A stretch of 64,000 nucleotides of DNA from Aporhodopirellula aestuarii (GCF_023701485.1 NZ_JAMQBK010000029.1:62001-126000), one strand, 5' to 3'. Shown: positions 27,486-36,737, numbered from the stretch's first letter. A program made the numbers and translations. Notes: generated by a model from the letters alone, not told the origin.

Positions 27486-28949
27486 CTATTTGTCAGTGAA
27501 GTCGAGGAACCACCAACCGTCGTCCCATTCGAGGCTGACCTTACGCCATCCCAAAGGAACCTGTGGGTAGGGATAGAAGGGGCCGATGAACGGGAATGCC
27601 GAGGGGCTGTACTGTTGTGGGTACGACAGAGCGGCGTAGTTCGGGTGAGCGGCGTAGCCTGGCCAAGCGTAGTTGGGCAGGTTTGGCGAGTCGTACCGAG
27701 GAGCACCGACTGGAGCGGCAGGAGCCATCGGGACGGGTTGGCCCATCATCGGGGCTCCGCCAGCAACGACCTGTCCGTCGATCGGTCCGCTGTGGTTGAC
27801 GATGCTGCCGGGGACAACCATTTCGCCGTTGATCATTTGCTGACCACCGTAGGATGCTTGTCGGGCTTGCATGTGTTGCGGCATCGGCTGCAAACCACGG
27901 CTCGGTTGCGACATGGCAGGAGCCATGGTTGGCATCGAGGCACGATGACCGACCGGACGAGCAGCGATCGAGCCGCGGCGTGGTTCGGTGACTTCGATCA
28001 TGTTTTTCACACCCCGGGCACCCGGAGCGTGTTGTGCGACCATCTCGATGAATTCGCGTTGTTGGTTCGAAGCGGCTTTGCCCTTCAGTTCGATCACGCC
28101 GTTGTAGGCGTTGACGTCGACACCGAAGTTCTTCAGGTGACCTTCGGCTTGAGCCCGACCGATCGCACGAACGACGGCCGAGGTGAGTTGTTCGTCGTTC
28201 ATCGCAGGACGAACTTGCGGGGCCGTCATTTCGGGGGCCATCATTTCTGGGGCCATCGGTTCAGGAGCTTCAACCGCGTTCACCACAGGTTGTGGCAATG
28301 GAGCGGGAACGTCCATCGCATCGCCCTCATAGGCGGCGGTCGGCAGGACGATGCCCGGCACGACTTCTTGAGCGGTGTGAGTCGGCTCAGGTTGCGGTAC
28401 GATTTCTTCGACAGGCGTGAGGTTCACGTTCGGAACGGCCTTAGCCAATTCCACGTTCGGAACTGCCTGAGCCAATTTCACATTCGGAACTGCCTGAGCC
28501 AACTTCACGGTCGAGACCGCTGGGGCAGGCTCGGCGGCTTCATCGGCGAGAGCACCAGCGAAATCGAATCCGCTCTCTTCGTTTGCGGACTGCTCGGGAG
28601 CAATCGCCATCGCAGCCGATTTCGGCTTGTAGATTTTTGCAGGTTTGCTGGTCAAGATTTCTTGCGGTGCGACTTCGAGTTCATCGACGATGTCGCGGAC
28701 GCCTTCGATGCCTTCCGAAGTTGCCAGAACGATGGCACGTTGTTGGTCACCCGAGACTTTGCCTCGGAAGAGTACAACACCTTCGTCGACTTTCATGTCG
28801 AGTGAGAAACCTTTTAAGTCACCAGCGTCACGGCTCACCTTGAGTCGTTCGATGATTGACTGTGCGATTTCGCGGTCGCCTCCAAACGCCTGAGCAGGGC
28901 CCAGGGTGGCAACGGCAGCCATCGCCAGTCCAAAATATTTGCGTCGCAT
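27486..28949 (-). CDS. Secreted BON-domain protein
   Basis: A 487-residue protein with a signal peptide (MRRKYFGLAMAAVATLGPAQAFG). A first BON domain covers about 25-95 (IIERLKVSRDAGDLKGFSLDMKV, VVLFRGKVSGDQQR, VRDIVDEL) and a second about 255-325 (VVRAIGRAQAEGHLKNFGVDVN, VIELKGKAASNQQR, GVKNMIEV). Between them is a low-complexity Pro/Ala/Glu linker containing three near-identical 9-residue repeats (VKLAQAVPN). The C-terminal third is rich in Pro, Met, Gln and Tyr and ends in WRKVSLEWDDGWWFLDF. BON domains bind membranes or peptidoglycan, so an envelope role is likely. The start has a strong AGGGAGG ribosome-binding site and an intrinsic terminator follows. Confidence 0.85.
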   Translation of the reverse strand: MRRKYFGLAMAAVATLGPAQAFGGDREIAQSIIERLKVSRDAGDLKGFSLDMKVDEGVVLFRGKVSGDQQRAIVLATSEGIEGVRDIVDELEVAPQEILTSKPAKIYKPKSAAMAIAPEQSANEESGFDFAGALADEAAEPAPAVSTVKLAQAVPNVKLAQAVPNVELAKAVPNVNLTPVEEIVPQPEPTHTAQEVVPGIVLPTAAYEGDAMDVPAPLPQPVVNAVEAPEPMAPEMMAPEMTAPQVRPAMNDEQLTSAVVRAIGRAQAEGHLKNFGVDVNAYNGVIELKGKAASNQQREFIEMVAQHAPGARGVKNMIEVTEPRRGSIAARPVGHRASMPTMAPAMSQPSRGLQPMPQHMQARQASYGGQQMINGEMVVPGSIVNHSGPIDGQVVAGGAPMMGQPVPMAPAAPVGAPRYDSPNLPNYAWPGYAAHPNYAALSYPQQYSPSAFPFIGPFYPYPQVPLGWRKVSLEWDDGWWFLDFTDK

Positions 28950-29137
28950 TGAAATGCCTCCCTACGGCCCTATATGTGGTTTTCGCACTGCGATGTTTCC
29001 TCAAGTACGCCAAACGGCGCGGCGGAATCGCTGTAATCGCCTGTTGATTCAAACGGTGCTATGGACTGTTTCGGTTGTGAGGGGGCATTCCCGGCAGGTT
29101 TTTTCCGATTTTGTCGGTAAAACTACGCAAACACCCA

Positions 29138-29395
29138 TCAACCGGCAGAGAAGAACCGCGAACCTTGGCCTCCGGGACCGATCGGGACGGTCACCCGCGA
29201 GCCACATCGTGGGCAGCAACCTTTGTACTGCGTTCGCTCGTCGTCACGGTAAATCCGCCCATAGGTGCGGCAGCAACGAAACTGAATCCCCAGAAAAGGG
29301 CGGATCTGGCGGCCAGATTCAGGGTTGCTGGAGGGTGCTGGGTCGCTCGAGGCGTCAAAGAATTCACCTGGCCGTGAATTTTCTCTTGAGTGCAT
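29138..29395 (-). CDS. Small zinc-ribbon protein, planctomycete-type
   Basis: An 85-residue protein with RPFLGIQFRCCRTYGRIYRDDE followed by CCPRCGSRVTVPIGPGG and RFFSA at the end. The RCC and CPRC pairs form a probable zinc ribbon. From memory, similar small proteins with the same ends are widespread in planctomycetes but uncharacterised. Its ATG comes 5 bp after the stop of the ECF sigma factor, so the two form an operon. A role linked to the sigma factor, such as binding or regulating it, is only an inference. It has no membrane segment, unlike most anti-sigma factors. Confidence 0.75.
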   Translation of the reverse strand: MHSRENSRPGEFFDASSDPAPSSNPESGRQIRPFLGIQFRCCRTYGRIYRDDERTQYKGCCPRCGSRVTVPIGPGGQGSRFFSAG

Positions 29396-29400
29396 GAGGT

Positions 29401-29994
29401 TCAGTCCTCGCCATCAGTCGCATCGTCCGGGGAAACATCGGATTGGAGTTCTTCGATGGAGATCCGCAGCTGTTTGCGGGCACGATTGAGCCGGCTGCGA
29501 ACGGTACCAATTGATAATTCCAATATCTCAGAGATTTCCTCGTAGGATGCATCGTTCATTTCCCGCAAGACCAGAATTCCGCGATGTTGCTCACTGAGCC
29601 GGCCCATGGCGGTTTGGACGAGGCTGATTTGGTCCTGCCGGATCATGCCGGCATCGACCGATTCTCCCCGATCGACCACGTCATTGCCGATGTCCTCTCG
29701 TTGTTGGTCGAGCGAAATTTTGGCGCGTTTTCGTCGTTTGCGCGACAGCGCGATGTTGAAGGCGACGCGGTACAGCCAGGTGAAAAATTGGCTGTTTTGT
29801 TGGAAGGTGTCGAGCTTGAGGAATGCACGGATGAATGCTTCCTGCGTCACCTCCTCCGCGTCATGAATCGAACCGGTGACTTGCGTCATCGCGCTAAAGA
29901 GCCGGTCTTGGTGTTCGAGGACCAGCGACTCGAACGCTTGCTCTTCGCCCGCCAAGGCTCGGCGAATCAGTTCGACTTCGTCGCTCTCGGTCAA
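29401..29994 (-). CDS. ECF-type sigma-70 family RNA polymerase sigma factor
   Basis: A 197-residue sigma factor with region 2 (FESLVLEHQDRLFSAMTQVTG through EVTQEAFIRAFLKLDTF and FTWLYRVAFNIALSRKRRKR) and region 4 (LSEQHRGILVLREMNDASYEEISEILELSIGTVRSRLNRARKQLR). Regions 1 and 3 are absent, as in the ECF group. It resembles the RpoE/SigW-like ECF factors. No membrane anti-sigma gene is next to it; a small zinc-ribbon gene follows after 5 bp. Its targets cannot be inferred. Confidence 0.92.
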   Translation of the reverse strand: MTESDEVELIRRALAGEEQAFESLVLEHQDRLFSAMTQVTGSIHDAEEVTQEAFIRAFLKLDTFQQNSQFFTWLYRVAFNIALSRKRRKRAKISLDQQREDIGNDVVDRGESVDAGMIRQDQISLVQTAMGRLSEQHRGILVLREMNDASYEEISEILELSIGTVRSRLNRARKQLRISIEELQSDVSPDDATDGED

Positions 29995-30057
29995 TTCGTT
30001 GCTCAGAACCTAAGAAATGATTTTTCAATGGGACGCGGTGAACCGGTCGAGAGTTCA

Positions 30058-31437
30058 TCAGGGCGAGCCCGAGTTTAATTCATCGGTAGGATTATCGGTT
30101 TGAAAATCATCGTTTTGAAAACTTGACCGATCCGGTTGCCGTCGTTCGCGGAGCCACAGCGGGATCAAGAGCGTGGCGAGAGCGAATCCCAATAACACGC
30201 TGCGTGGCGCCTGTTCACTCGGCCACCAGCCAGACAGAGAAAGGGATCGCCAAAACAGGATCTGCAACAACAACGCTACCGGTAGGCATAGCGAGAATCG
30301 CCCCAGTGCGTCGGTGTGAGCCTCGACGAATCCGGTCGCCGCACGTGTCTTTGCGGGAACATCAGTTGACGATATCGCCAATTCAGATTCATCGTTATCC
30401 AGCGGTCGTGGAACGTTCGCCCGGCGCGACAGGATTCGGCCGAGCAGCCACGCCAGCACCGATGCGGCGATCAACACACCGCTCGTCGCCTGCCATCCGA
30501 CGAGAATCGAAACCACCGCGATCAACAGCACCAAATCGAGGAATCTCGCCGTTTGATCACCGAGCGGATCGAGTTTGAGGTCCGCCCGCGGGCAGAATGA
30601 TTTGGCCAGCACGCGAGCGTAAAAGCCCGCGGCCACCAATGCCGTGAGCACCCGCAGGAGCGATTGGACCAACGTGGCCGGATCAAACCGGCCACCTCCG
30701 GCGAACGTCCAGTCGCGTGGCGGCCATTGCAACGGAACCGATAATTGCCACGGCACGATCGCCGTCGATGGCACGATCAGCATCCCGCCGATAAGCCAAA
30801 TTGCCGCAAAGGTGATCAGGCGTCCTGGAATCCGATTGCGGTCGTATCGGATCAATCCCATCGACCACGCGATCGCGAATCCGACGAGATGATAGAGACC
30901 GATCACGAGCTGCCCCGGTTCAACCAGCGGCGAGGCCATTGCGAGTTGAAATCCGGTGGATCGGTAGGGCAAATTCCATCCGTAGATTTCTGCCGTGCCG
31001 ACGAGGGCGAACGTCAACGCTACCAAAGCTTCGACGATCGGATAGCGAGGTGAAATCGGTAGGCGACAATCGCGGCAACGGCCGCCCAGCCACAACCATC
31101 CGAATACCGGCACGTTGTCGCGCGCACGCAGCGTATTGCGGCATCTCGGGCAGAACGAATGACCGTTGACGCTCAATCCCTGCGGCATTCGCCACACGAC
31201 CACGTTCAAGAAACTCCCCACGCTGGCTCCGCAGATCAGGAAGAACGTGAACACGACGACGTCGTTGATTCGCGGCAGCAGCGTTTGGGCGAACGAACCG
31301 TGCCAATGCCCTGTGGATTGCAGATGGCCGTTTGCGACCGCCCAAGCGGCAGCGAACGCATAGACCGCCGCCACGGCGATGTATCCGATCAGCACTAAGA
31401 ACGCGATCGAGCGATAGGGGCGACGCTGGCGGGACAA
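30058..31437 (-). CDS. Prepilin peptidase-like membrane protein (A24 family), extended
   Basis: A 459-residue polytopic protein. Residues 60-145 match the N-terminal methylase-type domain of prepilin peptidases: GASVGSFLNVVVWRMPQG, then two cysteine pairs (CPRC at 96-99, CRDC at 121-124) and PISPRYPIVEAL. The first catalytic aspartate may be Asp199 in IRYDRNRIPGRLI. The second, normally in a GxGD motif, has no good counterpart; RFLDLVLL about a dozen residues before GWQA is the closest. An extra C-terminal part of about 130 residues carries further hydrophobic segments. It may process type IV pilin-like or secretin-pathway substrates, or be a catalytically altered relative. It ends about 60 bp before the sigma-factor gene. 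Confidence 0.75.
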   Translation of the reverse strand: MSRQRRPYRSIAFLVLIGYIAVAAVYAFAAAWAVANGHLQSTGHWHGSFAQTLLPRINDVVVFTFFLICGASVGSFLNVVVWRMPQGLSVNGHSFCPRCRNTLRARDNVPVFGWLWLGGRCRDCRLPISPRYPIVEALVALTFALVGTAEIYGWNLPYRSTGFQLAMASPLVEPGQLVIGLYHLVGFAIAWSMGLIRYDRNRIPGRLITFAAIWLIGGMLIVPSTAIVPWQLSVPLQWPPRDWTFAGGGRFDPATLVQSLLRVLTALVAAGFYARVLAKSFCPRADLKLDPLGDQTARFLDLVLLIAVVSILVGWQATSGVLIAASVLAWLLGRILSRRANVPRPLDNDESELAISSTDVPAKTRAATGFVEAHTDALGRFSLCLPVALLLQILFWRSLSLSGWWPSEQAPRSVLLGFALATLLIPLWLRERRQPDRSSFQNDDFQTDNPTDELNSGSP

Positions 31438-31726
31438 TTTAGGTGGATTCCCTCAATGCGGTTCACACAGGAGATGGGGATGCGACGGGCCGCGATTCAT
31501 TACCGGTGTCATCTCGCACCGCTGGCGGAACGCATCTTGAACAAGGGTCCGCTGACGAGCGATCGATAGCAAGATCTGATGCGACCAATCCGAACCATTT
31601 GCCTTGAGAAGGCCCGCATGAACGCTCCACTTTATCGCCGCGGCTGCCCGGTGGCGATGACAGGGCGTCTATGGCAGAGCCGGCGACGGCAGAATCAGGC
31701 TCGTCCGTGACGGCAAAGGGGAATCG

Positions 31727-32530
31727 CTAGGCTGCGCTGACAGCCCGGGATGGTGCAGGCGACTGGTCGCTCGTGCGAGCCGATGGCGACGTTGCCGCGT
31801 CTTGTGACGGTTCGTTTGTAAACCGGTCCACCAGCAATCCGTCCTGCATGCGGTAACAACGATCGGCTCGTTCGGCGATCGTGTCATCATGAGTGATCAT
31901 CACGACGGTCAGACCGTCTTCGGTGTTGAGTTGGCGAAGCAGCTGCAGGATCGATTCGCCCGTTTCGGTGTCGAGGTTGCCGGTCGGTTCATCGGCAAGC
32001 AGCAGTTTCGGTTCGCTCATCAACGACCGAGCGATCGCGACGCGTTGCATTTCGCCGCCGGACATTTCGGACGGTTTGTGTGTTTTGCGGTCCAGCAATC
32101 CGACCCGATCGAGCATCGCTTCGGCGCGTGCGGTGAGCGATTTGCGTTGACGGAAATACCCCAGCACGCTGCGTGAGATCATGGCCGGCGCGAGCACGTT
32201 CTCGAGTGCCGAAAGTTCCGGCAGCAAGTGATAGAACTGAAAGATGATGCCGATCTCGCGGTTGCGATACTGATCGCGTCCGCGTCGGGGCAAGTTGTCG
32301 ACGCGTTGTCCGTCAAACCAAACCTCGCCTTCATCGGGTTGATCAAGCGTCGCGAGCAAGTGCATCAAGGTGCTCTTGCCGCTACCGCTGCGTCCCACCA
32401 ATGCTGACATTTCGCCACGCGCGAAGGCCACATCCACGCCACGCAGAACGGGCAATTCGATGTGGTTTTTGTAATAGCTCTTGCGAATCCCGCGGGCTTG
32501 CAGGATCGGATTCGTGAGGGTGCTGCTCAT
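31727..32530 (-). CDS. lolD: ABC transporter ATP-binding protein, LolD-like
   Basis: A 267-residue ATPase from ATG 32530, with Walker A GRSGSGKST, Q-loop FQFYHLLPELSALENV, signature MSGGEMQRVAIARSL, Walker B LLLADEP followed by TGNLD, and the H-loop MITHDD. The spacing and the FYHLLPELSALENV block match the LolD/MacB-type exporters. It begins 5 bp after the stop of the LolC/E-like permease, so the pair is a single unit, probably extracting lipoproteins from the inner membrane or a related export task. A Ser/Ala/Pro-rich C-terminal tail of about 35 residues is extra. Confidence 0.87.
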   Translation of the reverse strand: MSSTLTNPILQARGIRKSYYKNHIELPVLRGVDVAFARGEMSALVGRSGSGKSTLMHLLATLDQPDEGEVWFDGQRVDNLPRRGRDQYRNREIGIIFQFYHLLPELSALENVLAPAMISRSVLGYFRQRKSLTARAEAMLDRVGLLDRKTHKPSEMSGGEMQRVAIARSLMSEPKLLLADEPTGNLDTETGESILQLLRQLNTEDGLTVVMITHDDTIAERADRCYRMQDGLLVDRFTNEPSQDAATSPSARTSDQSPAPSRAVSAA

Positions 32531-32535
32531 GGGGA

Positions 32536-34149
32536 CTACTCGAATCGGAGGGCGGTGACGGGGTGCATGCGGGCCGCACGCATGGCGGGCAGCACCGAGG
32601 CGGCAGTCGCGATCGCAACCGCTCCCGCCATCACCCACGCGAGTGTGAACGGGTTCAGGATGGTGGGGATTTCGGTGAAGTAATAAACGGTCGGGTCAAA
32701 GACTTCTTGGCCCGTGATGCGTTCGATCACGCCGGCGATTTCGTTGATGTTGTCGACGAAGAGGATACCGCCGAGCAGACCCACGCCGCTGCCGACGATG
32801 CCGAGCAACAATCCGTAGCTGAGGAAGATGCTCATCACCCCGCTGCCGCTCGCGCCAAGGGCTTTGAGGGTGCCGATGTCACGAGTCTTTTCCACGACGA
32901 TCATGAAGAACGTCGCCAAAATCCCGAAGCCGGCAACCGCGATGATCAGGAACAACAGAATGTTGAGGATCGTCGTTTCCAAACGCACCGCCGCGAGCAG
33001 GGGACCCTGCATGTCACGCCAAGTTTGAATGCTGTAGGCGAACGTGTCCGGAGGGAATCTTTTTCGCAGGGCGTCACGCACCGCGTTGAGGTCGGCTCCC
33101 TCGACCAGTTTGAGCTGGATCGTGGTGACGCTTTTGACGCCCGAGATCGGATCGATCATCCCGCGGAACTCTTGCAGTTGGTCGAGCCGAACGAACGCAA
33201 ACGTGCTGTCGTACTCGCTCATTCCCGATTCGTAGAGATCGACAACGGTGAATTTTTGATTGAGGACTTTGGGGTTTTCCGAGGCACTCGGGAACATCAT
33301 CCGGACGTCGTCGCCGGGACGGCAGTAGTAGTGGTCGCGGACGTTGCCCGCATCGTCACGCAATTTGTTGCTGCATGTCGAGATCCCCAGGATGATACCG
33401 GGATATTGTTCGGTGGCCGGGTCGAAGATTGCGGCCACTCCACCGGTCTCGCCGCCGTTCATTTCCGGTGGCAGGAGCGGACCGAGTAATGGGCCTGCCG
33501 ATGCGAGGTCTTCCGCCGCGTTGTCTTCGATCAAACCGTCTTGCGAAGTCGCGGAGGTTGCTGTCGGTCGTCCGCTGCTGAGTTTCTCGACTTCGCGGTT
33601 CATCGCTTCGACGCGGGCCCTTTCTTCGGAAAGTGCGCGTTCGTAAGCGACTCGTGCCTTGCGATAGTGCCAGCCCGAAGCGGGGAAGTTTTCGCGGTTT
33701 TCGGCGAAACCAGACTCTCTCAGGTTGAAGTCGACCTGTTTCTGGTTCTCCGGGTGAATTAAATACCGTCCGAAATGGCTGACGGTGTCATAGGTCGCCG
33801 CGTCGATGCCGACGAGGTTAACATGGCGTGTGATCAGTTGACCATTGAAATCGATGCCCAGCATGCTGGGGACGTGAACGCTGACGGAGGCCCCCTCGAT
33901 GTCGTCACCGACGACGCGTCGGATTTCGGCCAAATGGGCGTCCGGATCGGGCATCCCGCCGCTGGCGTGACATTCGATGAGAATATCAGAGGCGAGACCG
34001 TGCAGGCGTTCATGCATTTCGGCGGAAAAACCGGCCATCACGCTGTTGACCACGATCAACGTCGCGACGCCAAGGGTTACGCTGATAATCGACGCCAACG
34101 CGATATATCGGGTGCGCAAATAGCGAAAACAAAGTAGCAGGCGGTACAT
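32536..34149 (-). CDS. LolC/LolE-family ABC transporter permease
   Basis: A 537-residue membrane protein with one N-terminal membrane segment (FRYLRTRYIALASIISVTLGVATLIVVNSVMAGF), a large periplasmic MacB_PCD-like domain, and three C-terminal segments (about 390-520: ILLFLIIAVAGFGILATFFMIVVEKTRDIGTLKALGASG, SIFLSYGLLLGIVGSGVGLLGGILFV and WVMAGAVAIATAASVLPAMRAARMHPVTALRFE). This is the FtsX/LolCE fold. The periplasmic domain carries an insertion rich in Glu/Ala/Arg at about 160-240, longer than in E. coli LolC. Only one permease gene is present, so it probably works as a homodimer with LolD. Confidence 0.87.
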   Translation of the reverse strand: MYRLLLCFRYLRTRYIALASIISVTLGVATLIVVNSVMAGFSAEMHERLHGLASDILIECHASGGMPDPDAHLAEIRRVVGDDIEGASVSVHVPSMLGIDFNGQLITRHVNLVGIDAATYDTVSHFGRYLIHPENQKQVDFNLRESGFAENRENFPASGWHYRKARVAYERALSEERARVEAMNREVEKLSSGRPTATSATSQDGLIEDNAAEDLASAGPLLGPLLPPEMNGGETGGVAAIFDPATEQYPGIILGISTCSNKLRDDAGNVRDHYYCRPGDDVRMMFPSASENPKVLNQKFTVVDLYESGMSEYDSTFAFVRLDQLQEFRGMIDPISGVKSVTTIQLKLVEGADLNAVRDALRKRFPPDTFAYSIQTWRDMQGPLLAAVRLETTILNILLFLIIAVAGFGILATFFMIVVEKTRDIGTLKALGASGSGVMSIFLSYGLLLGIVGSGVGLLGGILFVDNINEIAGVIERITGQEVFDPTVYYFTEIPTILNPFTLAWVMAGAVAIATAASVLPAMRAARMHPVTALRFE

Positions 34150-34410
34150 CCGTGTCCCTTGATACGACGATAGTCAGCTCGGCAAAGGCCCACATTTTCG
34201 GGCTTTGGCGGAGTCTACGCGTGAGGCGTCGGTTGCAACAACGTCAATATCTGTTCATGATCGGATGTGAAATGTATACACTTTGAATGGTTTCTCGAGC
34301 CGTCGACACAGTCCATCACGTATTATGGGCAAATGACATCTCGCCCCCGGAATCGGCCGCGAACGTCTTATGTACCGCCACTAACTAGTCTAGCCAACGC
34401 TAATTGCCCA

Positions 34411-35184
34411 ATGAACGTCGCTCTGTTTGTACCCTGCTACATCGACCAATTCTTTCCTGACGTCGCGATCTCAACCCTTGAATTGCTCGAATCCCAGGGG
34501 GTTTCGGTCTCGTTTCCCGAGTTCCAGACGTGTTGTGGCCAGCCGATGGCGAACACCGGTTGCAACGCCGATGCGGCTCCAGTGGCTCGGAAATTTGTCG
34601 AGATGTTCTCCGGCTTCGACGCCGTGGTATGCCCCTCGGGCAGTTGCACATCGATGATTCGCAATCACTACCAGGAATACTTCGCCGCTGATGACGAGCG
34701 GTTTAATCAGCTGCGGGATTCCACCTTCGAATTGTGCGAATTTCTCGTCGATCGATTGGGCATTCGAAAGATTGAGGGGAGTTTCCCACATCGGGTGAGT
34801 ATTCATTCGAGCTGCCACGGATTGCGGGAATTGCGCCTCGGCCCGAGCAGTGAACAGATGGTCCCGCGTGAGAATAAATTACGGATCCTGTTGGAGTCGC
34901 TCGAGGGAGTCGAAATAGAATCCATCCGTCGGCAAGACGAATGCTGTGGTTTCGGCGGAACCTTTGCGGTTACTGAACGAGAGACCAGCGTTGCGATGGG
35001 GGTGGACCGCGTCCAAGACCATGTCGAATCGGGCAGCGAGGTGATGATCGGCGGTGACATGAGTTGCTTAATGCACATGCAGGGGCTAATCAGTCGCCGC
35101 GAAATGCCGATGCGAGTCATGCACATCGCCGAAGTGCTCGCCGGTCGACCGCTGCCGAGTTCACCAGCGGTCTCAGCCCGTTAG
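34411..35184 (+). CDS. lutA: LutA-like (Fe-S) oxidoreductase of the lactate utilisation complex
   Basis: A 257-residue protein starting MNVALFVPCYIDQFFPDVA, the usual LutA N-terminus, which fixes the start at 34411 over a longer upstream frame. It has two cysteine-rich CCG domains: FQTCCGQPMANTGC near residue 45 and RQDECCGFGGTFAV near 175, each with the paired cysteines that bind a 4Fe-4S cluster or haem in related proteins. With LutB and LutC it oxidises L-lactate in the cytoplasm. It is followed after 143 bp by lutB; the gap holds a hairpin. Confidence 0.93.
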   Translation: MNVALFVPCYIDQFFPDVAISTLELLESQGVSVSFPEFQTCCGQPMANTGCNADAAPVARKFVEMFSGFDAVVCPSGSCTSMIRNHYQEYFAADDERFNQLRDSTFELCEFLVDRLGIRKIEGSFPHRVSIHSSCHGLRELRLGPSSEQMVPRENKLRILLESLEGVEIESIRRQDECCGFGGTFAVTERETSVAMGVDRVQDHVESGSEVMIGGDMSCLMHMQGLISRREMPMRVMHIAEVLAGRPLPSSPAVSAR

Positions 35185-35251
35185 CTCGGGGCACGGACGA
35201 GGCGTTCGAACGCAGTTCGTCCGGTCAGTGGCTATTCGAAATCAATCCGGG

Positions 35252-35272
35252 TGCACGCTCTCGATGCGTGCA
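35252..35272 (+). other. Hairpin in the lutA-lutB gap
   Basis: TGCACGC (35252-35258) and GCGTGCA (35266-35272) pair perfectly around a 7-base loop. The lutA-lutB gap of 143 bp is unusual beside the overlapping lutB-lutC junction. The hairpin could dampen read-through or protect the upstream message; no T-run follows directly. Confidence 0.4.
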
Positions 35273-35327
35273 GCCAGACTTACTCCTTCAATTCATCCTG
35301 TTTTTAATCAACCAGCGATAAAGCTTC

Positions 35328-36737
35328 ATGTCCATCGCACTGCCGATCGTCGATCACCCTCAGGCGGCCAAGGATTTCGTCAACAACGTGCCGCGGTCGC
35401 ATTGGCATGACGATTCCCTGTGGTTTGTTCGTAGCAAACGAGACCGCCAAGCCCAGTCGCTGCCCGAGTGGGAGTATTTGCGAGAGACCGCGTCGGCGAT
35501 CAAGCGGCACACGATCGCCAATTTGGCGGACTATCTGCAGGAGTTCGAGGCCAATGCAACCCGGATGGGGGCCGTCGTTCACTGGGCCGCCGATGCCGCC
35601 GAGCACAATGAAATCGTGCTCGGGTTGCTGCGTAGAAACGAGACTCACCGGATCATCAAAAGCAAGTCCATGCTGACCGAGGAGTGTGGCCTCAACGAAT
35701 ACCTGATCGAAAACGGGATCGACGTGGTCGACACCGATCTGGGCGAGCGGATCGTGCAATTGCGTGGCGAAACGCCTAGCCATATCGTGTTGCCCGCGAT
35801 TCATATCAAGAAGGAAGAAGTCGGTGAAACGTTTCACCAGCACCTCGGGACTCGCAAAGGAGAGGCTGACCCGCAGGTGCTCACCGAGGCGGCACGCGGT
35901 CACCTCCGGGGTAAATTCCTCGACGGAGAGGTCGGGATCACCGGCGTGAACTTCGCGATTGCCGAAACGGGGGGGATCGTTGTCTGCACCAACGAAGGCA
36001 ATGCCGATTTGGGGGTTTCGCTGCCACGAATCCATATCGCGTGCATGGGGATCGAGAAATTACTGCCCCGGTTCGAGAACCTCGCCGTCTTCACGCGGTT
36101 GCTCGCCCGCAGTGCGACTGGCCAGCCGATCACCAGTTACACGTCGCACTTTCACGGGCCGCGTGACGCCGACAGCGAATTGCATATCGTGTTGGTTGAT
36201 AACGGCCGGACGCGAATCCGTGACAGCGACACGTTCCGTGACTCGCTCAATTGCATCCGCTGCGGTGCCTGCATGAACACGTGCCCGGTGTATCGGCGCA
36301 GCGGTGGGCACAGCTATCGGGCGACGGTACCGGGGCCGATCGGCAGTGTTTTGGGTCCGAGCAAAGACATGAAGGCGCACAAGAGCCTGCCGTATGCGTG
36401 TAGCTTGTGCGGATCATGTACCGATGTCTGCCCGGTGAAAATCCCGTTGCACCACCAATTGCTCGCCTGGCGAAAAGTGCTCGTTGGTCAGCGGTTGTTG
36501 GCGTGGAATAAGCGGGTGGGGATGAAGGCGGCGTCTTGGCTGTTTAGACATCCTCGCGTGTTTGCCGCTGCTGGCTATTCGGCCCGGATGGCATTGCGGT
36601 ACCTGCCGAAGTCTCTGACGCACAACCGGCTCAACGAGTGGGCCATCGACCGCGACCTGCCTGATCCTCCCAAGCAGAGTTTCCGGGCATGGTATGCGCA
36701 AAACCGAAAGAACACCCAAGCGGAGCAGTCTGAATGA
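35328..36737 (+). CDS. lutB: LutB iron-sulfur protein of the lactate utilisation complex
   Basis: A 469-residue protein. The N-terminal part has the LutB-type LUD domain (ANATRMGAVVHWAADAAEHNEIV, SKSMLTEECGLNEYLIENGIDVVDTDLGERIVQL). Two ferredoxin-like 4Fe-4S motifs follow, CIRCGACMNTCPVYRR at about 310 and CSLCGSCTDVCPVKIP at about 360. A C-terminal segment with a hydrophobic-basic stretch completes it. It oxidises lactate with LutA and LutC and passes electrons to the respiratory chain. Its stop overlaps the lutC ATG by 4 bp (ATGA). Confidence 0.94.
   Translation: MSIALPIVDHPQAAKDFVNNVPRSHWHDDSLWFVRSKRDRQAQSLPEWEYLRETASAIKRHTIANLADYLQEFEANATRMGAVVHWAADAAEHNEIVLGLLRRNETHRIIKSKSMLTEECGLNEYLIENGIDVVDTDLGERIVQLRGETPSHIVLPAIHIKKEEVGETFHQHLGTRKGEADPQVLTEAARGHLRGKFLDGEVGITGVNFAIAETGGIVVCTNEGNADLGVSLPRIHIACMGIEKLLPRFENLAVFTRLLARSATGQPITSYTSHFHGPRDADSELHIVLVDNGRTRIRDSDTFRDSLNCIRCGACMNTCPVYRRSGGHSYRATVPGPIGSVLGPSKDMKAHKSLPYACSLCGSCTDVCPVKIPLHHQLLAWRKVLVGQRLLAWNKRVGMKAASWLFRHPRVFAAAGYSARMALRYLPKSLTHNRLNEWAIDRDLPDPPKQSFRAWYAQNRKNTQAEQSE

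Noticed and set aside
27615-28805. Plus-strand open frame of 396 codons opposite the BON-domain gene
   Set aside because: The high GC third-position bias of the real gene creates it; the translation is His/Arg/Asp-rich without any domain.
32563-33489. Plus-strand open frame opposite the LolC/E gene
   Set aside because: Antisense shadow; no start context and no protein-like features.
34150-34410. Promoter for lutABC
   Set aside because: A TATTAT and several TTG-containing sites exist but none has a correctly spaced partner box.
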